64,000 nt of DNA from an uncultured Bacteroidota bacterium (GCA_913055825.1 CAJXKB010000003.1:1-64000); one strand, 5' to 3'; shown: positions 1-9,306, counted from the stretch's first letter. Program-made: numbers and translations. The notes: generated from the sequence alone by a model not told the origin.

Positions 1-61
1 TGATTTTCAGCATCAAATCTGATACGCTATTGACTTTCTGTGATGTAAATCTTAGATCGAG

Positions 62-71
62 CTGAGGTTAA
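62..71 (+). repeat. Copy 1 of a dispersed 10-bp word, CTGAGGTTAA
   Basis: The word CTGAGGTTAA overlaps the stop codon of the Nramp transporter gene. The same word occurs inverted at 18605-18614, upstream of glpD, and direct at 21827-21836, just downstream of glpK. The remaining bases 1-61 hold no gene that I can recognise. Confidence 0.35.
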
Positions 72-1960
72 TAATTACTTCTCACTATCAGCACCGGAAT
101 ATTCACTTTATGCCGGACTTTTTCGATAGTAGTTCCAAACAATAGATCCTTAAACCAGCCGTGGCCATGAGCGCCCATCACCAACATATCGGCTTGAAAT
201 TCTTCTGCTAATTCGGGAATTTGTTTTTTCGGATTTCCATAACCCACTTTTAGTTGTACCCGGTACCCCTTGTCATTTAGTTCACCAATAAAATTTTCAA
301 GACGATTTTCATCAGTCTCAGCTTCCAGGTCGTCAGTTTCATCACCAAATACCAGGGCAGCAGCACTTTCAACAATATGCACAAAGAGATATTCCGCATC
401 GGTAACACCTAAAGCCAAACTGTGGCGTACCACCGCGGGATCCACATGCGAAAAATCGAGTGCCACCAACACGCGCCGGTACAATGGTTTGGATAAATCC
501 CGAAGCGCAATGGGACTGGGATGGATGAACGCTTCATTTTTCAATTTTAACTGTTTGACAAACGGCGATAAAGTCAGATAGAGCAGAACAATTCCCAAAC
601 CCACAACAACGGGAATTACCAGAACATAAATCCAAAAAACATGGTGGCTTTGTGCTATCCAACCGATGAGCTCTTCCAACACCAATTTAACATTTAAGCC
701 TACTATTACCAGGGCAATGAGCCACGAAAAAATTTTTACCGGTAATTTAATGGCAAATTTCCCCATTGATTTTTTATCACTTACAAAATGGATCAAAGGG
801 ATAACGGCAAAACCCAATTGCATGCTCAACACCACCTGGCTCAGCACCAACAGCTTTCCGGTATAAGCTTCTCCATAATACAACAGCACCAAAATGGCAG
901 GGATAATGGCCAGTGAACGTGTAATCATCCGCCGTGCCCATGGTTGAATCCGAAAATTAACAAAACCTTCCATGATAATCTGTCCGGCCAATGTCCCCGT
1001 AAGGGTCGAACTTTGACCGGCTGCAATTAGTGCCACGGCAAACAAAATAGCAGCCCAATGTGTTCCCAGTAATGGCGCCAAAAATTTATAAGCATCTTGA
1101 ATTTCAGAGACATTAAACATACCTGCTTTATAAAATGTAGCCGCTGCCAACACCAGGATTGCTGCATTCACCAGAAAAGCCATATTAAGGGCAATTGCCG
1201 AATCAAAAAAGTTAAACCGCAATGCGCTTCCCATTGTCTTTCGGGTACGTTTAAATTTACGGGTCTGTACCAACGAAGAATGTAAATACAGGTTATGGGG
1301 CATCACCGTGGCACCTATAATTCCAATGGCTATATATAAAGCAGTGCCCTTGGGAATAGCAGGGACAAAGCCTTTAACCAGCTCGCCCATATCGGGTTTC
1401 GCAAAAATCATCTCTACAAAAAAAGCGAGACCTATCACACCCACTAATGCCAGGATAAAAGCCTCCATGCGCTTCATTCCTTTGTTTATCAAAAACAATA
1501 AGAGAAAAGTATCTGAAAAAGTAAGCAACACGCCCCAAACCAAAGGGATATGAAAAAGTAATTGCAAACCGATGGCCATTCCCACCACCTCGGCCAAATC
1601 GGTTGAAATAATGGCAATTTCAGCCAGTACATACAGAATTCCGTTTATCGGTCCGGGATAAGCTTCGCGACAAGCCTGTGCCAAATCGCGGCCCCGCACT
1701 ACACCCAAACGTACACTAAGGCTCTGCAAAAGCAATCCCATTATGTTCGACATAAGCAATACCCAGATCAGTTGATATCCAAACTGACTTCCGCCTGCAA
1801 TATCGGTAGCCCAGTTGCCCGGATCCATATAACCCACACCCACGAGGTAGGCCGGCCCCATAAAAGCCAGTAATTTCTTTCCAAAACCCCTTTTTTGTGT
1901 TGTATCCACCGAAGCATTGACTTCTTCGAGCGATTTAGTTTTTATTTTCATGTTTTTCAT
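68..1960 (-). CDS. mntH: Nramp-family Mn2+/Fe2+ transporter fused to a C-terminal universal stress (UspA) domain
   Basis: Inner-membrane, proton-coupled divalent metal importer of the Nramp/MntH family. The Nramp part (about residues 25-470) shows the metal-binding DPGN motif at 46-49 and the MPHNLYLHS motif of TM6, with many hydrophobic segments. From about residue 493 to the end (630) there is a complete UspA domain with the nucleotide-binding glycine motif GAHGHG starting at 596. Ordinary MntH is about 400-440 aa, so the extra length is this fusion. The gene begins inside the 3' end of mntR (26-nt overlap), so the two are cotranscribed and the transporter is probably regulated by metal through MntR. 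A start three codons later (1951) is equally possible. Whether Mn or Fe is the main substrate cannot be read from sequence. Confidence 0.93.
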   Translation of the reverse strand: MKNMKIKTKSLEEVNASVDTTQKRGFGKKLLAFMGPAYLVGVGYMDPGNWATDIAGGSQFGYQLIWVLLMSNIMGLLLQSLSVRLGVVRGRDLAQACREAYPGPINGILYVLAEIAIISTDLAEVVGMAIGLQLLFHIPLVWGVLLTFSDTFLLLFLINKGMKRMEAFILALVGVIGLAFFVEMIFAKPDMGELVKGFVPAIPKGTALYIAIGIIGATVMPHNLYLHSSLVQTRKFKRTRKTMGSALRFNFFDSAIALNMAFLVNAAILVLAAATFYKAGMFNVSEIQDAYKFLAPLLGTHWAAILFAVALIAAGQSSTLTGTLAGQIIMEGFVNFRIQPWARRMITRSLAIIPAILVLLYYGEAYTGKLLVLSQVVLSMQLGFAVIPLIHFVSDKKSMGKFAIKLPVKIFSWLIALVIVGLNVKLVLEELIGWIAQSHHVFWIYVLVIPVVVGLGIVLLYLTLSPFVKQLKLKNEAFIHPSPIALRDLSKPLYRRVLVALDFSHVDPAVVRHSLALGVTDAEYLFVHIVESAAALVFGDETDDLEAETDENRLENFIGELNDKGYRVQLKVGYGNPKKQIPELAEEFQADMLVMGAHGHGWFKDLLFGTTIEKVRHKVNIPVLIVRSNY

Positions 1961-2618
1961 TTACTTTCACTACTAACTTATTTGCAACATCATAAGTCAA
2001 AAAACAGACCTTCCCTCCCATCTCTAGTTCAACAGAACCGTTATAAGCTTCAACATCCTGAACGTGGAATATGCTCCCAATATTCAGTTTTATTTTATCT
2101 AAATAACTCAACAAGGTATCAGTTGGTTCTTTTATCCCCATGAATGTATAATTTTTTCCGGCTTTTACTGTGGTCATTAATTCCCCGTCGCAACCAGGCA
2201 ATTTCCCTTCACCATTTGGAATAGGCTCTCCATGCGGGTCAAAAGCCGGGTGACCCAGAAATTCATCCAGTCGCTCCAATAACTCATCCGAATGCACATG
2301 TTCTAATTGTTCAGCTACCGGATGGACAGTCTTCCATGACAAACCTAACTTTTCAACCAAAAAAGTTTCCCATAACCGATGCCGCCTAATTAGGCACAAT
2401 GCCTGTTTCCTTCCAGCCCCGGTCAGTTTAATGCCTTTATATTTTATGTAATCCACCAACGATTTTTCTTTCAAACGCTTCAGCATATCCGTAACCGATG
2501 AAGGTTTGGTTTGTATCACTTCAGCCACCTGGTTAGTGGTAACCCTGGCGTGTAACTCCTCCTGTGCCAGCTCCAATTTTAATATGACTTTTAAATAATC
2601 CTCCTCTGCAATGGTCAT
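1935..2618 (-). CDS. mntR: DtxR/MntR-family metal-dependent transcriptional repressor
   Basis: Cytoplasmic metal-sensing repressor. The N-terminal winged helix (about 1-65, with the recognition helix around TKPSSVTDMLKRL), the dimerisation/metal-binding domain (about 66-140, with the H/E/D-rich stretch HVHSDELLERLDEF and FDPHGEPIP) and a C-terminal FeoA/SH3-like domain (about 150-220) are all present, giving the usual length of 227 aa. It is the first gene of a two-gene unit with the Nramp transporter, which starts before this gene ends. A perfect palindrome sits in its own promoter (2648-2663), so autorepression is likely. The ATG at 2616-2618 lies about 15 nt downstream of the -7 box, a short leader. 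MntR versus an iron-sensing DtxR/IdeR role is inferred only from the transporter neighbour. Confidence 0.92.
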   Translation of the reverse strand: MTIAEEDYLKVILKLELAQEELHARVTTNQVAEVIQTKPSSVTDMLKRLKEKSLVDYIKYKGIKLTGAGRKQALCLIRRHRLWETFLVEKLGLSWKTVHPVAEQLEHVHSDELLERLDEFLGHPAFDPHGEPIPNGEGKLPGCDGELMTTVKAGKNYTFMGIKEPTDTLLSYLDKIKLNIGSIFHVQDVEAYNGSVELEMGGKVCFLTYDVANKLVVKVNEKHENKN

Positions 2619-2632
2619 GATTTTATTTTCTA

Positions 2633-2640
2633 CAAAAGTA
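2633..2640 (-). promoter_or_regulatory. -7 element of the mntR-mntH promoter
   Basis: On the minus strand this reads TACTTTTG, a perfect match to the Bacteroidota -7 consensus TAnnTTTG. It lies 15 nt upstream of the mntR ATG. No clear TTTG -33 box is present; instead the palindrome at 2648-2663 fills the spacer and -33 region. Confidence 0.6.
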
Positions 2641-2647
2641 AATTATT

Positions 2648-2663
2648 TTTAGATTAATCTAAA
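2648..2663. promoter_or_regulatory. Candidate MntR operator (16-bp perfect palindrome)
   Basis: TTTAGATTAATCTAAA is a perfect 16-bp palindrome placed 7 bp upstream of the mntR -7 box, inside the core promoter. DtxR/MntR repressors bind AT-rich palindromes of this size with a TTAG...CTAA outline, so this is most simply the autoregulatory site. The protein-site pairing is inference. Confidence 0.6.
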
Positions 2664-2742
2664 TTTATTTTTATGGCAGGCTAAATTAAGGTAAGGCACT
2701 ATGGAAAAACTTTAAAAAAAACATGGAAACTTTTTGAGACTG

Positions 2743-2775
2743 TTTGCTTTTTGCATTTAGCATTTTCTATATTTG
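2743..2775 (+). promoter_or_regulatory. purL promoter (TTTG-N21-TATATTTG)
   Basis: A -33 TTTG at 2743-2746 and a perfect -7 TATATTTG at 2768-2775 are separated by 21 nt, the spacing typical of Bacteroidota sigma-ABfr promoters. It lies 25 nt before the ATG at 2801. It also overlaps an upstream in-frame ATG (2744), which therefore cannot be the translation start. Confidence 0.7.
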
Positions 2776-2800
2776 CAGGCGGCTCTTTAAATCAATTCTT

Positions 2801-5800
2801 ATGGTTTATTTTTACTCCCACAACCAACAGCATTATTTTCTGGTAATGGCTGACAACCGGCTCCCGGTAACAGATCATCAAAAATTAAATTGGTTATTTG
2901 ACAAAGCTCGACTATGCCAAAGTACCATTCTGGAAGGCCATTTTATTGGCCCCCGCAAAGAAATGATTACGCCATGGAGTACCAATGCAGTGGAAATCAC
3001 TCAAAATATGGGCATTTCCGGAATTCTTCGAATTGAAGAATTTTTCCGTGTAGAAAAAGAAAATCAAGATTTTGATCCCATGTTGCAACAATTGTACGAA
3101 AATCCCGGGCAAGACGTTTTTAAACTTGATGTACAGCCTGCCCCTATTCGTTGGATTAGTAATATTGCAGCTTACAACCGTGAAGAAAGCCTGGCTTTGA
3201 GTGATGACGAAATTATTTATTTAGAAGAAATCAGTAAAAAAATAGGCCGGAAGCTAAGCGATTCGGAAATATACGGCTTTGCACAGATCAATTCGGAACA
3301 CTGCCGCCACAAAATTTTTAACGGAAGTTTTGTAATTGACGGAAAAGAAATGCCTGACAGCTTATTTGCGCTCATTAAAAAAACTTCCAAAGCCCATCCT
3401 GAGAATCTGGTTTCGGCTTACACAGATAACGTGGCTTTTGTTGTTGGCCCCAAGGTTGAACAATTTGCACCCAAAATGCAAGACAGAGCCGGTTTTTTTG
3501 AAATCCGCAGTATTGAAACCGTTATTTCGCTGAAAGCGGAAACTCATAATTTTCCTACCACAGTTGAACCCTTTAACGGGGCTGCCACAGGAAGTGGTGG
3601 TGAAATCCGTGACCGTATGGCCGGTGGTAAAGGCAGCATTCCCATGGCCGGAACTGCTGTTTACATGACATCATATACCCGTTTTAATCAAACCCACGTC
3701 TGGGAAAACAACATTAAAGCCCGAAAATGGCTTTATCATTCACCTGCCGACATACTCATAAAAGCATCCAACGGAGCCTCCGATTTTGGAAATAAATTTG
3801 GACAACCTTTAATTAACGGCAGCCTTTTCACTTTCGAACACGAAGAAAATAATAAGACCTTTGCTTACGATAAAGTGATTATGTTAGCCGGGGGAATCGG
3901 TTATGCCAACCGACGTGACAGCCTTAAAGACACGCCCGAGGAGGGAGACATTATTGTTGTGCTGGGAGGCGACAACTATCGTATCGGAATGGGAGGAGGA
4001 GCCGTTTCGTCGGTAGCCACCGGACAATTCGGGCAGGGAACCGAGCTGAATGCCGTTCAACGCGCCAATCCTGAAATGCAAAAGCGTGTGGCCAACGCCA
4101 TCAGGGCCATGGCCGAAGATACCGAAAATCCCATTGTTTCTATTCACGACCACGGTGCAGGAGGCCATTTAAACAGTCTTTCAGAGCTGGTTGAAGAAAC
4201 AGGTGCACAAATTAACATCAACAAGCTTCCCATAGGTGATCCCACATTGTCTTTTAAAGAAATTCTAGGCAATGAATCACAGGAACGTATGGGTTTGGTG
4301 ATCAAAAAACCTGATTTAAAAAAGCTTAAGAAAGTTGCTTCCCGCGAAAGGGCACCATTATATGAAGTTGGCGAAGTAAAATCGAATCATCGGCTACTAA
4401 TAAAAGACAATGCCGGGACTTGTCCGGTAGATTTACAGCTTGAATATCTTTTTGGCAAACCGCCCAAAACAGTTTTAACCGACAAAACAGTTGAGCAAGG
4501 ATTTTCAGACCCGGATTATGAGTTATCACAATTTGAAATCTACTTGACTAATGTATTACAGTTGGATGCCGTTGCCTGCAAAGACTGGCTAACCAATAAA
4601 GTAGACCGTTCGGTGGGCGGCCGTGTTGCTATGCAGCAATGTACCGGCCCGCTTCAACTTCCGTTGAACAACACAGGTGTAATGGCGTTGGATTATAAGG
4701 GCAAAAAAGGCATTGCCACTGCTATTGGTCACGCCCCGGTTTCCACCCTCATTGATGCCGGGAAAGGTGCCCGACTATCCATTGCCGAAGCCCTGAGCAA
4801 TTTGGTTTGGGCACCCATTGAGGGAAACCTTTCCGGTGTTTCGCTTAGTGCCAACTGGATGTGGCCTGCACGTCAGGATGGCGAAAATGCAAGACTATAT
4901 GCAGCTGTAAAAGCAGCGAGTGACTTTTCAATTGCACTCGGAATCCCCATTCCAACGGGGAAAGATTCGTTGTCGATGACACAAAAATACCCTGACGGGA
5001 AAACCGTTATGGCACCAGGAACCCTGATTATAAGTGCTGCAGGACCTGTTACGGATATCCGTAAAACCATCAGCCCGGTAGTAAAACCAATTTCAGAGAC
5101 ACAACTGATTTATCTCGGTTTTTCCAAAAATGACTTTGCGTTGGGCGGTTCAAGTTTTGTCCAAATCCTGAACAAAGTGGGGAGTATCCCGCCTGACATT
5201 GAAGACGCGACTTATTTTAAGCTGGTTTTCAATACAATACAAAGATTAATTAAAGACGGGCATATTTTATCAGGCCATGATGTTTCGGCCGGCGGATTAA
5301 TTACCACACTATTGGAAATGAATTTTGCCAATTGTGATCATGGCATGGACATTCATCTCAATGATTTTAATGAACAAGATTTAATTAAGCTGTTGTTTAG
5401 TGAAAACCCTGCCGTGGTAATTCAGGTAAAAGAGGCGGAAACCGTGAAAGAAATCTTCCGGCAAGCACGGATTCAATACCACAGACTGGGAGAAATAATC
5501 GATGAAAATCAACTCAAAATTACCCATCAGCAATCAAAATACACGCTTGACATTAGTCATTATCGTGATCTTTGGTATGAAACTTCTTATCAGTTCGACT
5601 TGAAGCAAACTCGTCCGGACATGGCTCACCTGCGGTTTAAAAACTATAAACGACAAGATTTAAAATACCATTTCAACAAAAGTTTTTCGGGAAAAGTTGA
5701 AGCCATGAATTTACGGAAACCCGGAGAGCACAATAGGGTTAAGGCGGCTATTATCCGTGAAAAAGGAGTCAACGGCGACCGCGAAATGGCTTATGCATTG

Positions 5801-6484
5801 TACATAGCCGGCTTTGATGTAAAAGACGTTCATATGACCGACTTAATTTCGGGAAGGGAAAATTTGTCAGATGTTGGGTTTATCGTGTTCGTAGGCGGTT
5901 TTTCAAATTCCGATGTACTTGGATCGGCCAAAGGCTGGGCCGGGGCATTCCTTTACAATCCCAAAGCAAAACAAGCCCTTGATAATTTTTATAAACGAGC
6001 CGACACACTCAGCCTTGGCGTGTGCAATGGCTGCCAGTTAATGATGGAATTGGGATTGGTTTATCCCCAACATCCCGAGAAACCGCAAATGGAACTGAAT
6101 AAATCAGGAAAGTTTGAATCTGCTTTTATCAATGTCAATATCCATGAAAATGACACCGTCATGTTGAAAAGCTTATCGGGTACGCGGCTTGGTGCCTGGG
6201 TAGCCCATGCCGAAGGAAGATTCAACTTTCCATACTATCGCGATAAATATTACATTCCAATTTCATATAGTTATGACCAGTATCCGGGTAATCCAAATGG
6301 TTCGGACTGGGGTGCTGCGGCAGTTTGCTCCAACGACGGCCGCCATCTCGCCATGATGCCACATTTGGAACGGGCAATCTTCCCGTGGCAATGGGCAAAT
6401 TATCCCGAAAACAGAAAAGATGATGAGTTAAGCCCTTGGATTGAAGCTTTTATCAATGCCCGAAAATGGCTTGAACACAGCTGA
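2801..6484 (+). CDS. purL: Phosphoribosylformylglycinamidine synthase (FGAM synthase, single-chain PurL)
   Basis: Fourth step of purine synthesis: ATP- and glutamine-dependent conversion of FGAR to FGAM in the cytoplasm. The 1227-aa length fits the large single-chain type, with N-terminal PurS-like domain, duplicated AIRS-like synthetase core (SEHCRHKIF, KAETHNFPT and GTGAATGSGGEIRD-type glycine-rich loops) and C-terminal class I glutaminase. The glutaminase nucleophile is Cys1075 in GVCNGCQ; its His/Glu partners fall in AHAEGRF and MPHLERA. The frame is open 19 codons further upstream, but that ATG lies inside the promoter, and the family usually begins with a short sequence like MVYFYSH, so 2801 was chosen. 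Monocistronic by context: a terminator-free gap of 193 nt precedes the next gene. Confidence 0.97.
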   Translation: MVYFYSHNQQHYFLVMADNRLPVTDHQKLNWLFDKARLCQSTILEGHFIGPRKEMITPWSTNAVEITQNMGISGILRIEEFFRVEKENQDFDPMLQQLYENPGQDVFKLDVQPAPIRWISNIAAYNREESLALSDDEIIYLEEISKKIGRKLSDSEIYGFAQINSEHCRHKIFNGSFVIDGKEMPDSLFALIKKTSKAHPENLVSAYTDNVAFVVGPKVEQFAPKMQDRAGFFEIRSIETVISLKAETHNFPTTVEPFNGAATGSGGEIRDRMAGGKGSIPMAGTAVYMTSYTRFNQTHVWENNIKARKWLYHSPADILIKASNGASDFGNKFGQPLINGSLFTFEHEENNKTFAYDKVIMLAGGIGYANRRDSLKDTPEEGDIIVVLGGDNYRIGMGGGAVSSVATGQFGQGTELNAVQRANPEMQKRVANAIRAMAEDTENPIVSIHDHGAGGHLNSLSELVEETGAQININKLPIGDPTLSFKEILGNESQERMGLVIKKPDLKKLKKVASRERAPLYEVGEVKSNHRLLIKDNAGTCPVDLQLEYLFGKPPKTVLTDKTVEQGFSDPDYELSQFEIYLTNVLQLDAVACKDWLTNKVDRSVGGRVAMQQCTGPLQLPLNNTGVMALDYKGKKGIATAIGHAPVSTLIDAGKGARLSIAEALSNLVWAPIEGNLSGVSLSANWMWPARQDGENARLYAAVKAASDFSIALGIPIPTGKDSLSMTQKYPDGKTVMAPGTLIISAAGPVTDIRKTISPVVKPISETQLIYLGFSKNDFALGGSSFVQILNKVGSIPPDIEDATYFKLVFNTIQRLIKDGHILSGHDVSAGGLITTLLEMNFANCDHGMDIHLNDFNEQDLIKLLFSENPAVVIQVKEAETVKEIFRQARIQYHRLGEIIDENQLKITHQQSKYTLDISHYRDLWYETSYQFDLKQTRPDMAHLRFKNYKRQDLKYHFNKSFSGKVEAMNLRKPGEHNRVKAAIIREKGVNGDREMAYALYIAGFDVKDVHMTDLISGRENLSDVGFIVFVGGFSNSDVLGSAKGWAGAFLYNPKAKQALDNFYKRADTLSLGVCNGCQLMMELGLVYPQHPEKPQMELNKSGKFESAFINVNIHENDTVMLKSLSGTRLGAWVAHAEGRFNFPYYRDKYYIPISYSYDQYPGNPNGSDWGAAAVCSNDGRHLAMMPHLERAIFPWQWANYPENRKDDELSPWIEAFINARKWLEHS

Positions 6485-6518
6485 AATTGCTGTTAAACCT
6501 ACAAAATCTAAAAATAAA

Positions 6519-6551
6519 TTAACATCTATTAACATCTATTAACCTGTTAAC
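6519..6551 (+). repeat. Helically phased TTAAC repeats upstream of the FadL-type gene
   Basis: The word TTAAC occurs at 6519, 6529, 6539 and 6547; the first two are part of an exact tandem decamer TTAACATCTA. Repeats spaced by 10 bp lie on one face of the helix. They sit between purL and the FadL-type gene, about 95-125 bp upstream of a weak -7 box (TATATTAG, 6643-6650). A regulator site is possible but unproven. Confidence 0.35.
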
Positions 6552-6677
6552 TTGTAACAAATTACACTTGTTTCAAATAGAATCATCTTCTGTTTTGGAT
6601 ATTTTTTTATTCAAAAATATACCAGTCGAAGAAAAAAGTTTCTATATTAGCCTCAGTATTAACCAAATTCACATACC

Positions 6678-8348
6678 ATGAGAAAAATTACAATTTCATT
6701 TTTAAGTTTGATGTTGGTTGTTAACCTTGCATATGCAGGTGGGCTTGTAACCAATACCAACCAAAGTACGGCTTGGGCACGTATGCTGGTTCGCGATGCC
6801 TCCACCAGTATTGATGCTGTGTATTACAACCCCGCAGCTTTAACAAAACTCTCCGACGGAATCCATATTTCGTTGAGTAACCAATCTATTTTCCAAACCC
6901 AGACCCTTACAAATACTTACCCTTTCCTTAACCAAAAAACTTTTAAGGGAAACGTAAGTGCACCTGTTTTTCCCAGCCTTTATTTTGCTTATAAAACAGG
7001 CAAGTGGGCTTTTTCGTTGGGATTTAATGCTATAGGTGGTGGCGGAAGTGCCGAATTTGCCAGTGGAATTCCAATGGTCGAAGTACCCGTTTCTTCGATG
7101 CTAAATGAGTTTGCTCCTTTGGGCGTCAGGGGTTATTCACTTAACCAATATTTAAAAGGAACTTCTATTTACTGGGGTTTACAGCTGGGTGCCAGTTTTG
7201 CTATTTCCGATCATGTATCCGTTTTTGCCGGTGGTCGTTATGTATTGGCACGCAATCAATATACCGGTCATATAAAGGATATTACATTGCGTATGGCTGA
7301 TGGTTCAGAAGTTCGTGCCGATGATTTTATGACCGGGGTAGGAAATCAGGCTGAAGCCGGTTCACAACAAGCGGCAGCAGGAGCCTCGGGAGCCACAACA
7401 GCCGGTGACGGACTGGGAAACTGGACAAGTGCAGGCGCCGGGGGATACACCTTTGACCAGGCTGTTGCAGGTGGGGCCATGACTGCTGAACAAAAGGCAA
7501 CATTTGAAGGTGCTTTGTTGCAATTTGGCTTTACCCAGGATCAAATTGATGCCATGACCCTTGCACAAGCTCAAAGTTCATTTTACGCAACAGCCACCTA
7601 TCTTACTAATTATTCAGAAGAGTTACATAAACAAGCCCTGCAACTTTTTGGTGGAGCCGCATTAATGCACGACATGGCAGTGGATGTTTCACAAAGTGGA
7701 AGCGGTTTTACACCGATTATTGGCGTCAATCTATCCTTCATGGATGACAACTTGAATTTTGGTATTAAATATGAATTCAAAACCAAGATGACGCTTACCA
7801 ACTCAACCCCTGCCGGTAAAGGTTTTATTATTGGTATGAATGCCGACGGAACACCCATCGAAATGTTTCCCGATGGTGCCAAAACCAACGCTGACATGCC
7901 TGCTATGCTCTCAGTTGGTGCTAAAATCAATGTGAGTAAAGTGGTTAGTTTACAGGCCGGCGTTCACACCTATTGGGACGGACAAACCGGTTGGAAAAAT
8001 GTTTCTACCAATATCTACAAAAATTTCCAGGAATATGCCCTGGGAGCTGAATTTCACGTTACCAAAAACTTTCTGCTGAGCTGTGGTTACCTGTATGCCC
8101 AAACAGGCGTGAACCCCTCTTACCAGAGCGACTTAAGCTATAGTCTTACAACTAACACTGCTGCCGCTGGTGGTGCCTGGCAGTTAAGTGATTTACTAAC
8201 ACTCCAGTTTGGAGCTTATGTTGTCAGCTATGATCCGCAAACCATCCCCGGTTCATATGGCGGATTTGGTTATACCCAAACTTACGACAAAAACCTGTGG
8301 GCCATGTCTGTTGGTTTGGATTTCAACATTGGCAAAAAGAAAAAATAA
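6678..8348 (+). CDS. OmpP1/FadL/TodX-family outer-membrane transport protein
   Basis: Beta-barrel channel for hydrophobic compounds such as long-chain fatty acids or aromatic hydrocarbons. A signal peptide (cleavage near LAYA-GG, residue 20) is followed by the family hallmark in which the mature N-terminus runs into ..ARDASTSIDAVYYNPAAL (NPAAL at 51-55). The rest is amphipathic strand pattern with an aromatic-rich C-terminus. Residues about 222-308 form a Gly/Ala/Gln-rich low-complexity insertion that looks like an enlarged loop. The gene is alone, followed by a strong terminator. An acyl-CoA ligase at 12.3 kb would suit fatty-acid uptake, but the two are not adjacent. The exact substrate cannot be assigned. 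Confidence 0.85.
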   Translation: MRKITISFLSLMLVVNLAYAGGLVTNTNQSTAWARMLVRDASTSIDAVYYNPAALTKLSDGIHISLSNQSIFQTQTLTNTYPFLNQKTFKGNVSAPVFPSLYFAYKTGKWAFSLGFNAIGGGGSAEFASGIPMVEVPVSSMLNEFAPLGVRGYSLNQYLKGTSIYWGLQLGASFAISDHVSVFAGGRYVLARNQYTGHIKDITLRMADGSEVRADDFMTGVGNQAEAGSQQAAAGASGATTAGDGLGNWTSAGAGGYTFDQAVAGGAMTAEQKATFEGALLQFGFTQDQIDAMTLAQAQSSFYATATYLTNYSEELHKQALQLFGGAALMHDMAVDVSQSGSGFTPIIGVNLSFMDDNLNFGIKYEFKTKMTLTNSTPAGKGFIIGMNADGTPIEMFPDGAKTNADMPAMLSVGAKINVSKVVSLQAGVHTYWDGQTGWKNVSTNIYKNFQEYALGAEFHVTKNFLLSCGYLYAQTGVNPSYQSDLSYSLTTNTAAAGGAWQLSDLLTLQFGAYVVSYDPQTIPGSYGGFGYTQTYDKNLWAMSVGLDFNIGKKKK

Positions 8349-8360
8349 TCCAATACTTTT

Positions 8361-8400
8361 AAGAAAAGCCACGAAACCGGGTTTCGTGGCTTTTCTTTTT
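8361..8400 (+). terminator. Rho-independent terminator after the FadL-type gene
   Basis: A near-perfect stem, AAGCCACGAAACC paired with GGTTTCGTGGCTT, has a very short loop and is followed by a T tract (CTTTTTT). It starts 12 nt after the stop codon. Confidence 0.92.
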
Positions 8401-8416
8401 TAAGATTTAAATAACC

Positions 8417-9109
8417 ATGAAAAATCTCGCAGGTTTATTTTTCACAGCCTTCTTTAGCATTCTCTTTTTTACGGCCCGTGCCCAGGAAATTGACAAACCC
8501 AATTTTGCCTTTGCCAGCCATCCCATTAGTATTGAAAAAATTATTCGCCTGCCAGACGCTTTTGTTATCCGGTTAAACATAGAAAATCAAATGGAAAATG
8601 GCTATTTCTGCGCCAGCAAAACCATTTATCTGCAAGATATCATCAGTGGTAAAAAAATCAAACTAAATCATGCTGAAAATATTCCTGTATGCCCTGATGT
8701 TTATCATTTTAAATGGGTTGGCGAAAAGCTCCATTTCTCGCTTTATTTTCCCCTGCCCGATTCCGGCCTTCGCTATGCCAATGTAATTGAAGAATGCCAG
8801 TCGCATTGCCTCTCCATTTATGGTCTCATTACAGATGCCAAAATGAACAATCAAATCAATCGGGGATTTGACGCCTACAGCCATCAAAACCTGTCTTTTG
8901 CCCTCGAATCGTTTGAAGCAGCTGTTCAACAAAATCCTGATTATCCGTTTGGATTCCTTTACGCTCATATTATTAAAATTTTGCTGGAACAGGAAAAATA
9001 CGATGAAGCCAAATCGTGGTTTCAAAAATTGAAAATGTCCAATTTCATCGATAAAAAATCAGTACTCAAACAAATAGAAAAACTGGACAACGCCTGGAAA
9101 CTGAAATAG
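8417..9109 (+). CDS. Exported protein of unknown function with four cysteines and a TPR-like C-terminus
   Basis: I do not recognise this family. A signal peptide ends near TARAQ (residue 23), so the protein is periplasmic or surface-exposed. The N-terminal half (about 25-140) looks like a beta-rich domain and has Cys65, Cys92, Cys127 and Cys131, which could form two disulfides; the last pair is a CxxxC. The C-terminal half (about 145-225) is helical, with alternating small and aromatic residues (FALESFEAAVQQNPDYPFGF) typical of one or two tetratricopeptide repeats. It begins 16 nt after the terminator of the preceding gene and is followed by about 190 nt of non-coding DNA, so it is probably transcribed alone. 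Confidence 0.75.
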   Translation: MKNLAGLFFTAFFSILFFTARAQEIDKPNFAFASHPISIEKIIRLPDAFVIRLNIENQMENGYFCASKTIYLQDIISGKKIKLNHAENIPVCPDVYHFKWVGEKLHFSLYFPLPDSGLRYANVIEECQSHCLSIYGLITDAKMNNQINRGFDAYSHQNLSFALESFEAAVQQNPDYPFGFLYAHIIKILLEQEKYDEAKSWFQKLKMSNFIDKKSVLKQIEKLDNAWKLK

Positions 9110-9272
9110 CCGTGTACATATCCCTTTAGCTTTTTAATCGATTATCCGGGAAATAATCAAATTCTAAAATCTTCAAATAATACCAAGTGTATTTCAAAAT
9201 GTATGGTGGCACATTTCAAAACTATATCAGAAATCAAATCCCATATTTAACAAGACAGGCAGACATCTTTTC

Positions 9273-9280
9273 TATATTTG
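9273..9280 (+). promoter_or_regulatory. -7 element upstream of the TonB-dependent receptor gene
   Basis: TATATTTG matches the TAnnTTTG consensus exactly and lies 26 nt before the ATG at 9307. I see no clear TTG/TTTG at the -33 position. The rest of the gap 9110-9300 shows nothing else. Confidence 0.5.
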
Positions 9281-9306
9281 CCGCCGTTATTTAAATAGGG
9301 TTGATA

